Shown: positions 37,357 to 49,800 of the stretch, piece by piece
Numbering within the stretch: the first letter of the stretch is position 1
How the letters are laid out: the number at the start of each line of letters is the position of its first letter
NCBI RefSeq assembly: GCF_000208865.1
Contig: NC_018397.1
Span: 3,162,001 to 3,226,000 of the forward strand
DNA: 64,000 bases
Direction: 5' to 3'
Source: Neospora caninum Liverpool
Taxonomy: Eukaryota; Apicomplexa; Conoidasida; Eucoccidiorida; Sarcocystidae
The notes under the pieces: generated by a model
Told to the model about the DNA's origin: nothing
Database searches by the model: none
Seen by the model: the letters and a program-made list of their open reading frames with translations, nothing else
Program-made: the position numbers and the translations under genes

Positions 37357-37386
<30 letters not shown>

Positions 37387-37400
37387 TGTATGTATGTATG

Positions 37401-37434
<34 letters not shown>
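37357..37434. repeat. Compound ATGT/AT microsatellite
   Basis: About twelve ATGT tetranucleotides pass directly into about fifteen AT dinucleotides. Confidence 0.97.
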
Positions 37435-37437
<3 letters not shown>

Positions 37438-37464
37438 GGTACCGCTCTGTCTCGCTACACACAC

Positions 37465-37465
<1 letters not shown>

Positions 37466-37497
<32 letters not shown>
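37466..37497. repeat. AT microsatellite
   Basis: Uninterrupted TA run. Confidence 0.95.
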
Positions 37498-37498
<1 letters not shown>

Positions 37499-37581
37499 AA
37501 GGTACGAATTCAGTGCTCCATGCACTCTGTCTAGGTTAGTTCCTTGTACACATTCTCATGTATTCGTGCGTATCTCTCTCT

Positions 37582-37603
37582 GTATATATATATATATATA
37601 TAT
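37582..37603. repeat. AT microsatellite
   Basis: Uninterrupted TA run. Confidence 0.95.
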
Positions 37604-37963
37604 GTGATTTTTTATGGATATTCGAAAGGTCCGTTGTGTGGGGGCCGTTCGCCTTGAAGCCAACTCCACAACCTCAAAAACAAGTTGGATTTCACAACGC
37701 ATTGATCTTTTCCGTTTACCACGAGACCTTTGCTTGCGAAGCAAGAAGCATTGGTTCTTCGCTTGACCGACTTGGCACAGCCGGAGATAAGATGCACAAC
37801 AAGTCAACCTTTTCACCGCTTCGTCCACCAGTGTTCGTCCCGCGGCATGTTTGCCTTCTCAACCGCTTCTCCTTTTCCCTCTCTCTGCCCAGTCGTTGTT
37901 CCCTCTTCTTCCCCTTGTCCCTTCTGCACCAGCTTCAGCTTCATCGCTTTCCTCTCGCTGAGC

Positions 37964-38802
37964 CTATCCTTCAAAGACTCCCACTTGGTTGTATTCGAGA
38001 ATGTGCTTCGCATTCACCCACGCGTGGTAGCGGCGGAAAACCTCCGAGATGTCCGTCCCCGCGTGGTCCACAAGAATCCGCGCACCGCCAGGATGAAAAG
38101 AGACATACGAACTAATGTCGTAAACCGCGCCGTCCAAGGCGACCCAAAGGTCTTCGCGTGTGCAGTGTTTGGACAACTGAACAGTTCGAGACAGAAAGCG
38201 AAAAGGCCGCCGGCAGACGCGGCAGGTTGTATGGAGTCATGAGGTGTACAGACACCTGGGTGGAGACTGGACTTCACACAGGCAAGACGACAAAAAAAAA
38301 AGAGAGGCCCAACAGCCGTGAGGCAAAGAGGCAAAAGCGAAGAGGGAGAAACCGAGGAAGGAGAGAGCGAAGCGGAACAGAGAACGAAGCGTTACAGCGA
38401 GGGAAGGAACGACCGTGTGGGGTTGACACACTCTGTAGGAACGCTACAACGAAACAGTTGACAGCAAATACACTTCCAGTTTCTTTCGTGCGTGCGAAAT
38501 CCGAGCGACGCACCACTGGGGAAACACCCGATGGATTCTCCCTTTTTCTCCAGTGTGTCACATCTTTCGTTTCCAAGGCTCTTACCTCCTCAAGAGAGAC
38601 GCGCCTCGGAGCGCCTTCCGCAGTGCATGCAGCCAAACGGCCCTTGTCGGCCGCCATCAGATCCCGGAACCGCGCCTGGCTCCCAACTGTCCGCATGCCA
38701 CAAATCGAGGGATGCGAGAACATTTTCTGCCAGCTTTAGACCCGTGAGACGATACTACCACTGCATGTACAAACGACGAAACACATTTCAATCCACATAT
38801 AC

Positions 38803-38839
<37 letters not shown>

Positions 38840-40511
38840 TATATACATGAAGGTTCATGTACGTAACAGTGCGTTACTAAGCCAGTGGGCAGATCGGGAG
38901 AAGCGCCAGGCGAGTCGAACGCTGAGTCGCGAATATTCCCCAATCGAACCTAATACGCCGCTATACATTTATGCAGAGGCATTGAAAAGGAGACACCTGT
39001 CTACCTGTCTATGTGTATAAGGGTAGATACAAGGAGAGCGTTCAAACATTTGAACTGGCGGCTGCAAATGAACGAAGACACAACTTCACAATCGCGTGCC
39101 TGAAGTTTTCGCGCTTTTCAGCTTCGCGTTTCGGGGTTCGCGTGCTCACCGCCGCATCCAGGAGGAACGGCGAGGCCAAGGGATCCCTCTCCCTTTCTCC
39201 GTCCTGCGCTCGGACTGATCCGAGCGCTCTCCCTGCCATCTCGTCCGCCGTAAGCTCCAGCGCTGGGAGACGGAGGCGTTCTCATGGAAACCGGAGACAG
39301 ATCAGAGACAGGTAGCTGCGACTCTGCAGCCCTGGGAACGGTGGAAGACACAAACAGCCGCGGGAGGCTAGACGAAAGAGAAGACGAAGCAGCAGACGAG
39401 GAAGAGGCAGACGAGGAAGAGGCGACTGGTTCCGACACGACGACGTTCACTGGGGGGATGACGCTGGAGGCTTGGGGTTGATTTCCGGCGGCAGGCGAGT
39501 CGAAGGCAGGAGGTGTGAACGGCAGTGGAGGGGAGAAGAAGGAGCGAGCTGGCGGGGCGTCCGAAGAATTTGAAGATTCGTAAGCAGGTTCCAGGAAAAC
39601 CCGAACGTGCGTCGGGGCGGAGTCAGCAGCAAAGAGCAGTCGAAGATCCGGGACAGAGTGGCAAGCTTCGGTGTCCATTTCCGCCTGAGGAACGGGCAAA
39701 GCCGGTTCGGCGAAGAACCCGAAACCCAAAAATCGCCGTGGTGAAGCGCAAGGCATGTTCGGAGGAGAGCGACAGCCCACGTGGCACACAAAAACTCTCC
39801 CTCTTCTCGCTCTCGACAGACAAGTGAACAAATCCCCCCATAGTACATCGCCCGTCCAAATCGTGTACATACACCGAAAGGAAACTACATAAACACACCG
39901 GGAAAAAGAATCCCATACCTGTGTATATCTATACTGCATTTGCGAATGTGTGCTTGTATGCACCGAGACAGCATAGCACACACGCACACAGAGCAGCGTA
40001 AACGAAATTCTTCCGTTTCCTTGTGTCACATGATTCGTCTTCATGCCTACGGCCCTCTTATCCTGCTACCGGCGTCACCGGGTTTGGTTTCCGCGTAGGG
40101 ACGCTCCTCGAGAGAGCGTCCGGGAACCCTGTCTGCACGTACAGTTCCGACTTGCACGTTCACCCGAGGCGGCGAAGCGGTACCTCGGGGTGCGTGCGAC
40201 TCCCCAGTCTGCGACGCGTTTTTTCGGCGGGCGTACGCAAGAAGCAAAGACTCCATCTTCCTCACAAATTCTTTGACGAGGGCTTCGGCGTCTCTTTCCC
40301 GCCTTTGCCAAACATACGACGTTTTCTCTAACACACAGAAACGGCCAGCAGAAAAAGGAGGGCGAGCAGAACCAGAAGATGATGAAGGATCAGGCGGGAG
40401 ACACTCCAGAAGAGCGACTGTGAGTCGCCCGCCCGCCCCAAGAACAAGGCGCGAGGAAGAGGAAGGCGAGCTGGAGGAGGAGTGCAGAGAAGAGAGCGCA
40501 CGACCCTCCAT
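37964..40511 (-). CDS. Cytochrome b5-domain protein (NCB5OR/CB5LP-like heme domain)
   Basis: Four exons, 40511-40164, 39684-39150, 38686-38586 and 38176-37964, joined in consistent phases (0, 1, 0), give 398 aa. The last ~110 residues are a cytochrome b5 fold. RRVSLEELSKHCTREDLWVA precedes the heme-binding HPGG in ISSYVSFHPGGARILV, and the second heme His is in EVFRRYHAWVN. The region ahead (FRDLMAADKGRL) and the YHAWVN...ILEYNQVGVFEG end match the plant CB5LP/animal NCB5OR type of b5 domain rather than ordinary microsomal b5. There is no C-terminal membrane anchor and no reductase domain follows; the stop comes directly after the heme domain. The N-terminal half is Ser/Pro/Ala-rich and disordered. 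Exons 2-4 are firm. Exon 1 (MEGRALSSLHSSS...) is chosen by phase and start codon only. Confidence 0.87.
38243..38256. repeat. GGTGT...ACACC near-palindrome
   Basis: GGTGTACAGACACC, identical to the copy at 26756-26769. It lies in the last intron of the cytochrome b5 gene. Confidence 0.65.
38806..38836. repeat. AT microsatellite
   Basis: Uninterrupted AT run in the second intron of the cytochrome b5 gene. Confidence 0.95.
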
Positions 40512-42203
40512 GGTTTGGAGAAGAGCAAGGCACTGGAGACGCGGCAGGAGAAGTGAACAGGAAACGAGGAAGACAAGAAAAGCAGAAAACGAGGAAGGGA
40601 AATGAAAGAAGACAAGGGGCAGAGTTGCTACGAAAAGAGACAGAAGGCGAAGCAGTAGAGGACGGAAGATGATTTGGCAGGTAGAACAGGAGCAAACGAC
40701 CGAATACAGGAGAAAGAAGGAAGCAAAAGAGAAGACGGGAGGTGAGCAGACACAGGAGGGACAGGGGACCAAATAGGAGACCTTTCACTGTTTGGTCTCT
40801 GTGTATATCCTGGTGAGTCTCCAGGGCGCATTAGCATTTGCGACTGCGAGACAATCTTCAGCTTCTCTGTTCTAAAGTTCTGTCCCAAGACGACTCCCGG
40901 TCTGAAGAGCGTCTCTAGCGTTCATTGGCCAGCAAGTAGGCAACCACTTCCACGTATGGGAGAAAAGGGCGGGACGAAAAGCAGTCACTCGCAGACGACT
41001 TCTGAATCCACGGAATAGGAAAGGAGAGAACATGACGTTTTCTCGACACTCTGTGGCGCAACTGAACATTGAACGGCCGGGGCGGTTTCAGGTGCTTGAC
41101 ATTTCTGCCTCATCCGCGCAGCAGCGTGCATGCACGGAGAGGAGAAGGCGCCCGGATGGTTCTGTGTTCTGCCACTCAAAAATTGACCTGGAGAACAGAT
41201 GGAGAAATCGCAAGTTGGCAAGACAATGGTGTGTACCTACAGCGGACAGCGAGACACGGGGCACAGCTTAACGAGACGGGCGACAGGCAAGACGAAGTTT
41301 CCACTGTTTTCGCCCTCTTCCTAGTCTCCTCTCTAGTGAAGAACCTGGAGAATAGGTTTGCTTTGCGAGGGCCCACGTGGGAAGAACAGACTCAAGAAAA
41401 ACCCGAGAAAGCGGCATGGGAGAAGCAAATTGCTGCAGCGGCGCGTGTGCCCCCAGTTGGGCCGGCTGGCCGGCAAAGCGGCCGGAGCTGTTCCGGAGCG
41501 AAAGAGGGGAGCGTTTGGACAGAGCGCAATTAAACCATGGATTGTTGTCGCGAAATGAGACTTTCTCTTGACAAAGCAGTTGTTTGCTGAGTTTCTGCCG
41601 AAGATACGTTTTCTGTCTTGTTTGTGCCACGGCGTCTAGCGCTTTTCTACGCGCGAGAGCATCTAGGTGGACGACCGGGGCATGCCCGGTGACGCGTTGC
41701 ACATTTTAAACAGATTTGAGAAGCCTTCGGAGACGGGATCAGGGAAGAAGGCAGTCGAATGCATACGACCAGGCGAAGAGCCACGGGAATCACAGCGCCG
41801 AGTTCAGTTCGGGAGAGAGAGTCGTAATTGCGGTTGCCGGTGGGCGACCAGATTCCTGCTGATCAATTGCGTGAACTTTTTGAGCCGACGCGGAGGCGGA
41901 TGATATCGCAGGGCGCAGACGGACACTCTGCTGTCTCGCTGCCGAGCAACTGGAAAGGATCCAGAACGCCAGAGGTGTCGTGAGAGCGTGACTGCAGAGG
42001 GCCAAGAAATTCCCCGCTGTTCGAAACAAGTGCCGTCGATATGCCACGAGGCAAAATACAAAACCGTCAACAATCCCATTGGTCTCCGGAAGATCCGAAA
42101 GAAGCAGCGGCCCCCACAACGGAAAAGTCTAAGTGCCTGTCACTACTGATCCCAAGCCGAAATAGAAACAAGCCTGCTATTGGTGTCCGCGTTGTATCAC
42201 ACA

Positions 42204-42240
<37 letters not shown>

Positions 42241-43853
42241 GGAAGTCCTCTTCATACCCAGCATGATACGACACGCACAAATAAAACGCTTCTATCACCG
42301 TTTTGACCGCTCTGAGAGTGATCTGGCGTGGGTTCGACCCCAAGTTCACCGACATCAAGTGGGATACGCTGGCGTCCACAATGCTGACCACCGCGGTTGG
42401 CAGTCCGGGGAATGCCCCATTCCTTCGTCGCCTGCGGAGTGCCCTAACTGCTTTTCAGCTACCCAGCTCTCGCTCCTGAAGCTTCCTCCGTCGCTCGCTT
42501 TCACGCTCGTTAGTTTCAGTACCTCCTACAGCAATGCATGCCCAGTGGTTTCACCCTTACACTTTTGGACCGAATAAAAGCTGCAAAGGGGAGGCAAGAT
42601 CCCTGCACTCACGGCTGTGAAAGAGCTACACGGGAGGGGATGTGCTGGTTTGTTTCGAGAGTTCTGGCAAACGAGTTGCAAGTCTGAGGCGCGAGAGAAC
42701 CAGTTATGACCCTCGGCAAGCAGATGCGCATCCTGTGGGCATTCTTCACTCCTGAGCATTCTTCTCGTGGTGGAGCCTTCCGCGTGGCTGGGGAATTGGA
42801 CAAACCATCAGGAACGACCGCGGCGCCTTCTGTAGTTTTCTCCGTCGGCACTGCTGTCCTGGGTTTCAGGACGCGTTCTCTGGCTCTTTTTAGCTTGTCT
42901 GAGAGCTACGATTGCTGAACAGTGTCAGGAAGTGGTTCTGCGCTCGCGAGCACGTTCAGACAAATAGGCCGTCCTGCGTGTCGCCTCGCCGCTGCCAATC
43001 TGAAGAGACAAACCTGTTAGAACTGATCGAAAAGCCTGACTAACGCTCGCAGGGTCCGCTACCAAAACGCTCGCTTCGATCGAGGTCTGTGTGACGCGAC
43101 AGCGTCGCCAACAGTAAACTAAAGCGTGTATACCCCTTCGTTTGTCCAAACGAGAGTGTCGAAGCACTGGTCCGCTGCATACACCGGCAGTCTCTTTCTG
43201 GGTTTTGATAACCGCGTTTTGTCGCTCGGCATCGTCCGGTGCCGATCAGCTCGCACGCGGACGAGAAGCACGGGTATCTTCCTTCACACGTCTCATTGTC
43301 ATCTCACGTCTTGTCTTTGGACATCTGCCAATCTGTTGGCTTCTTTCGCGTCTGTGCGCGTCGTCGCCTGTTGTGTCTACTCCTATCCCCGTAGATCGGC
43401 AGAGTCGGCTGTGTTTCTCGCGCCCCCGCCCCGTCGACGCTCCCGCACTTCTCCATCGGCTGTTCTTCTCAGGTCCATCACCCGCAACTCTCTGCGCGGT
43501 TCGGCCCTGCCGTCAACCCCACGGCAAACAACTGCCTTCGAGCACAACGCGCGCGGCGAGGACGAGAAGACATCGCAGACTGGCGGCGGAAACACGAACG
43601 GAGAGGCAAACAGCAGAGAATCGTCGGCGTTTGAGTCTTCCAAGAAACGGTCAATGTACAGCCGCAAAGCTGTCCGGACTTTGCTGCGGCCTTCCTGAAT
43701 TGATTTCTGACCACCCACACACAGAGACCACACACACAAACCTTGGCCAACAACGCAGCTCCGAACAACCTGCAATTCACACATCTTCACGCGACACAGA
43801 AGCCCCGATGCATGCACACGCCTGTTAAAAATGAATATATATATATATATATA
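40512..43853. other. Intergenic region between cytochrome b5 start and CLEC16A-like 3' end
   Basis: Both flanking genes are on the minus strand, so this holds the promoter of the cytochrome b5 gene and the 3' flank of the CLEC16A-like gene. ORFs are short and have no recognisable content. AT microsatellites lie at 42207-42237 and 43834-43860. Confidence 0.5.
42207..42237. repeat. AT microsatellite
   Basis: Uninterrupted AT run. Confidence 0.95.
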
Positions 43854-43860
43854 TTATATA
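43834..43860. repeat. AT microsatellite at the CLEC16A-like stop codon
   Basis: AT run with one break (TATTATA). It overlaps the proposed TAA stop at 43854-43856, so the exact C-terminus may vary between strains or be mis-modelled. Confidence 0.9.
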
Positions 43861-46800
43861 ATGTAGCCATTTGTTTGCATTGAAAGGTATGATTGAGGAC
43901 AGAGGCGTTTTAGGGTATAGATCGGTAGAGAGAGATTTGCACAGCTGTCAGATTGTGGGCGTTGGAGTTTTCCAGTGCATATCTGGAGTCTTTTCTTCCC
44001 TACGACCAATTGATACCTGCGAAGAAAAGTGGCAAGCCGCTGTCTTACCGCAACAATGCAGCATCTGAGGGTATCGTCGAAGGACAAATTTAACTCCCAG
44101 TGACAAGGGAGGTGTCCGTCTCTGTCAGAGTCCCTTCCTGCCTTCGCCGCACCACCCGAACGCGAGGCTGGGGACGGCAAAAAGGAAGTGAGCGGCGCAG
44201 CGCCGAGGTCAGCTCGGCTGTCGAGACTTTCTGCGTGCGCCGAAGCATTCGCGGAAGAAAGCGAGAGAGGCTCGGCAGCGAGGACGCCCGACAAACTGAA
44301 GAACGGATTCGATGCAGACGCAGACGCCAGCGACGGCGGGAGGATGGCAGGCCTGCATGCAAAGGCGGAACAACGCAGAAAACTACACCACGAGCCAACG
44401 CAGCCACTCGCGAGCGAGAGACAGCACAGGGGGAGTAAACGGGGGTAACGGGGGAGAGGGAAGTCTGAAAGAGCGTCGCTCAGCAGGCTCTTTTCGCCGA
44501 TCCACCAAAGGGTGCGCGCCGGCATGGCGCCTTCCAAACACACGCATAAGCTGGAGAAGAACTCGAGTTCAGTCGTACGCAGAACAACAGAGAGGCCAGA
44601 AAACGGGGCACGAAACAAAGAAAGAATCTCGCGAGATCTCTTCCGCTCCAGTCGCCTTCTTTAGAGAGGCACGGTGCGATGCCGAAAGGGAGGCATCCAA
44701 CGTGAGAGGTGACGCCGCGGTGTGCGCCATCAGATTCGTCCCGGTCCCTTGCGTACTTGAGAGCGGAGCCCTTTGCACACATGAGGCCTGGGAAAGACCC
44801 GCCGCCAGAAAGAGAAGAAGAAAGCGAGATGCCCTCACGAGCACAGCTGGCGTGAGGGTTCTTCCGAGCCCAAACGGCATCTCCAGGCGGGGCGGCTGAG
44901 GAACAAACCAGGATCTGCAGGCGACAGGTGTCCGTCGCGTCGACTCGACAGTCGACATTGGCCAGGGGGCATGCCATGCTGAAAAAAGAGAAACGAGGGG
45001 AGCACACACGGCCCCGCCTGCAGGAGAATGTACACTGCGAGAGAGTCAGGGAAGGAAACAAGGGAAACACGATAGACAGGGCGACAAAAAAAAACGCGAG
45101 AACCCGACGGTGCCTGAGTGTGTCCCGGTGGATGCGTTTGCACATACGGAGAAAGAGGAGACCGTGACGAGGAAAAAACACGTGAAACGGTCCAACTCGC
45201 CGCGAAGAACGTCGGCCTCAGACTCGGAAAAGACGGGAGGAGACGACACCCCAAAGCGATGGCCATGAACCGAACGAGGGCGGATTGAATCGAGGAGCAA
45301 AACTGTCTTCAACAGAAAAAAAGGATGCGGAAAGCTGTCGCGGCGAAACGCACCACCCGATCTAAAACTCAGGGAAAGAAACCAAGGGCGAGAGGTAGAA
45401 ACGGGAATGTCAGGAAGGGCTCTGTGGACTTGACACAAAGTACACAGCCACGCGCGACAGCTCGAAGCGCCGATCGAGGCAGTGGAACTGCCCAGGACGC
45501 AACAGCCGAGAGGCAAAACAAGGCGCCCAGGGAAATCTATTCCCGTCAAGAAGAGTCGCCTGGAGTGGCAGATTCCTGTCTTACCGCACATCAGCCCGGC
45601 CGGGAACCACATGCGACGGAGACACCAGCAGCAGGTGAGTCTCACTCTGCAAGAAGTAACGCGGGGCCTGCGAAGAACCCGAGAGGCGAACAGAGGGGAA
45701 CAAACCGCAATGAAACGCACCATGGAAAGGTCGCCCCGGGAAACGCAGCCTTAAGGTCTATACCTGTGAGCCGTCCTCTCGCATTCTCGCCCTCGCTTTC
45801 GCGTCTGGGCCTTCCCCCCCGGGATGGCGGGTTGCCTTTCGTTCGGGAGAAAAACAGGAATCTTCACGGGGCACCTGGCCCCCTCGCCCGCCTTTAAAAG
45901 TCGCGGCTATGCACTCTCGTGTCAATGCACTCTCCCTCTCTCTTTCATGTTGCTTTGAAATTCCACGCTTGACTCACGCCACTTGGCCGACTCCTTTCCG
46001 TCCTTTTTTCACCTCACCCTTTCCTTCCGGGGTGTCTAGGCAAAAGTCTCTAGAGGAGACCGCACAGCTGTATGGGTAGTGTCTGGAGTGCGACCGCTGC
46101 GACGGTTGACTGTTCGCCTCTGCGTTCGTTGTTTTTCAAGTGCGACAAACGACTCGACGCTGGCTCGTGAATCGTTCGCTCAGCCGGTCGCCCCACCCGG
46201 GAGGAGCCGACTTTTCCGGCGCAGAACGCGAACCTCACCAGTCCCTCCACGGTGTCGACGAAGCAACGGACGAAGTTGCGACCCTCCAGCCGAACGCTAA
46301 CGGCCCCGCCGTCGCACTGCAGCACGCCTGCCGTCCCCACTGCGAATGCAGACAGGCCACAAAACATCCGCACACGCATGCCCGTGCAAAAACAGCCAAA
46401 CCCCTTCCCACAAAGACGCGCACGCAGGTTGCGGCAGAAAAAAAAAACGAAGCCGGGACACAGCGCCTGTGCGATGTGCGCAGAATGGGGCGCAAATCGC
46501 ACCGCGACGGACGACTCTGGAATGCGTGTTTGGGCCAAACCACCCGAAAGGCCGGCAGATGCACAATTCCAAGCAGCTGAGAACCGCAGAGAGAAGGGCC
46601 GATCACGGTCGCAAGAAAAAGTGGCCTAGTTGTCGCCTCACCGGAGAGGTCTCGCGTGATGACAGCGGCGCTGAGCCCGTTGCTGCGTTTCGTTTCCTCT
46701 TCCTTCTTCAGCAGCAGAGCATAACTCTCCGTCGCCTCTGGCAACCCGCTTTCTTCGACTCTGTCTCCAGCTGACGCAGCGCCACCAGCCGAGGACGCTT

Positions 46801-49800
46801 CACTGGGCTCCTGTTTCCTGTCTCTCGCGTCGTTGTTCTTCTCCAGGACTGTGGTCCCCCCCTGGGTGCGCGCGCCACTTCCACACGTCGAAGCAACGCC
46901 GCCGGAGCTGTCTCCGCCCCGGTCGTGTGCGTCTCTCTCGTTCATTTTCCGCGCGCCGTCACCGCCGCCCGCAACTCGCTGGTGGCGCGGCTCCTCGCCG
47001 GAAAAGTCTTCGTCCGAGCTCTCAGCACTGTCTTCGCCTTCCGCGTCTTCTCTCTCCCTCAAAAAGCTCGCGTAAAGTTTCTGCTCGTCGCCGGTGCTCT
47101 GTCGCAGCAAGACTGTGCATGCCTCGGCGGCGAGTCTCTCGAGGAGCAACGGAGACGGCGAAGGCGCAGATGGGCGAAGCGGCGAGTGGTACATCTCCGT
47201 GATCGCCTCCACGTCTTTACACAGTTGCCGAATAACCCGCCACTCCTGAAGCGCAAAGAACACGAACAAGGACGCTATCAGGACACCAGGGAAGTACAAA
47301 GGGGATGTGATATGCCCCTTTACAGATACACATATATTTGTATAGGTTCAGGTACATGTGTGGTGACTAGATCAGTATCTGTGTCTAAATACGCAGTCAC
47401 GGCACTCATTGGCAGTTCTCGTGCAAATGCGGCACATCACAGCTGCGCATGCGTTCGTGCCTGCATGAAAGTGTGCATACACGCCTAGCATATCTGAATA
47501 TGAATGCATGCGTGCATGCGCATGCACATACAGATGAACATTCGCTGCGATGAGAACCTCCCTCTTTTTGCACACCGACACTGATGGATTCTGGAAAAGA
47601 GACTGGAATATACGGGAAAGACTCACGTGGACAGCGCGCCGCTGCGCCCCGCGGGCCGACACCGGTTCCCGCCAGATGAACGCCTCGCCCGTTTCTCCGG
47701 CCTCTGTCGAATAAGAACGAAACACGCGATAAAGAGTGCGCACCTTTCCATAGCCCCCCCGCTCGCCGTGTCATAACCAACAAGGCAGCAGTGGCCCAAG
47801 ACAATGGAGAAAGCATCATGCGTCTGTGTCTGTGTGTGTGGGAGATGGAAAACGTTAGTGTCATCCCTACGCATGTCTACAGTTCTTTCAACTGACGAAC
47901 GCGAGAGGCGACGGACGGCGGCTCTACGGACTACACTGGTCTACCATCCTGATCCTTTTGCGCACAGAAAATACGCATATAGCTTTTAACCACAACACGG
48001 GCTTTCCAGCTCTCAAAAAGTCATCATCGTCTAGACTGTTTCACACATTATTGAAGCCATATGCCAGCTGAAACATTCCGGAACATACATACGTATATTA
48101 CATGGAAGTTTGTTTAAAAAGGATATATATGTAGATGCAGGTAGTGTCTATGTATGTGGATATATATAAATATATATATCCTACTGCTCATGTAGGGGGC
48201 GTGCTTTGTGGAAGCGATCGTTTTGTTTATCGTGCCTCGCGAGAATGTTTCTTCTCGTCTCTCACTTGCGCCGGCGCTTCCAGGCGCCGAACTGCCGATG
48301 CCCGGGGCGGGAAGAAGCACGCGAACGTCTCGGCTCAAGGCGCTGCTGTCGAAGGGCGGGGCGTTCTTGAGGGCTTCCCACTCTTCCTAGGAAGAATCGC
48401 AAAAGAGAAAGGCACAGCGAAAGCGAGTGATGGCGAAACACAGAGAACCAATCACAGAACAGAAGCACGCCCATGACACTCTCTGGATCGTCCACAGCCT
48501 ACTGATCCTATACATACAACATGGGTATACCTGGATATCTTTACACACATACATCTGTAATGATATACATGTGTATATATATATATATATATGAAAGACC
48601 ACATATACTTAGACAAGTTGGCGTTTGTTATGCTTGCGCTCATTTATGTCTTTTTCGGCTAGGGTGCGTCTGTGAATCTCAATGTAGATGTTTCCTTCAA
48701 GCTCGCAAACGGGTTCCACACCGGCCTCGTTCCCTTAGTCGGTCTTGCTGAGTCTCAAAGGGTGTTCTTCTATTTAGCCCTCGTTTGGGTCGGACGCAGA
48801 AGAGAGTCACCCAAAAGCGGACGTTGCACAAAGCGCGTTCGCAGTCAGTCTGCGCTGCCCGCGACAGCTCAGCAAAGAGCCCCTGAATCGCACGCTGTTC
48901 CCTTTCTTTCCTTTTCTTTCGTCGAAGTTCTTCTCGCTTGTACGCTGGCGCGTCACCGCTCGTACCCAAAACAGGTCGACTGGCGAGTGGGTGCTTCCGA
49001 GGCCGCCTGCCTCCACCTGCGCATCTGCATGCACGAGGGCGAGCTGCACGGAGGCCGTTGCTGCCTGCCGGACGTCCTGGATCATGCAGGCGAGGCGGCG
49101 AAAGCTGGCGTCGAAGAGCAACAGCAGTCGCCGCGCTTGCCGCCGCCTCTCCAGCTTCGAAGGCCCCGCCTCTCTCCGCAAGGGAGCCGGCGAAGAAGCG
49201 ACCGACGCCGAGACGGAGGAAAGACGGATGCGGCAGAGAGCAGAGAGAAGCGCCAAATTGACCACGCGGGACACCAATCTAGAAAAAGACAAGAGGCAAG
49301 GCAAAGGATTGAACCATGTGTATACAGACATAGTGGTAGAGAGATATCAATATTCATACACGCAGATATGCATCTATAGGTACAAACACAAATACACACA
49401 CACATCATATATACATATACATGAATGCTCATATACACATATATATATTTATATACGCATGTCTATGTGTGGACAAGTAAATCGACAGTGCGACACGCAT
49501 TGATACACGTAGATATGGCTCACGAACATGTATTTACGTCCTAAGTGTATCTCATTCAATGTGTAGAGATACGCGGAGAGAGGAGAGGATGTCGACGGGT
49601 TGCTGAGGCGTCGCCGCAAGTTTGCGTGTAGAAACGTTCGTTTTCTGGCTTACGCGACTGCGACAGGCCGCAAGAAAGCTTCGCTGGCATTTTGACGGAC
49701 GGCCTCGAGCAGATTTGTGAGGAGCGTCCACCTGCAAACAATGCGGAAGTTTGCTTCTTTTTCTTGCGAGTCTGTTCCTTCTCTCCTGTTCCGTTCGCCT

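Larger units (their letters stand above)
36696..37963. other. Convergent intergenic region with microsatellites
   Basis: The 3' flanks of the RCC1-like and cytochrome b5 genes meet here. The first part is GA-rich (probably 3' UTR), the second is dominated by ATGT and AT repeats. No gene is supported. Confidence 0.6.

Noticed and set aside
37400..37607. ORFs encoding repeated Tyr-Ile
   Set aside because: They translate AT and ATGT microsatellites and have no other content.
42321..42350. TTCGA loop resembling a tRNA T-arm
   Set aside because: The flanking bases do not pair as a 5-bp stem and no D-arm, anticodon arm or acceptor stem could be found around it.
44017..44048. GT...AG pair of about 32 nt in the last CLEC16A-like exon
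   Set aside because: Too short for an intron here, and the read-through protein (VAVRQRLA) matches the family block, so the segment is coding.
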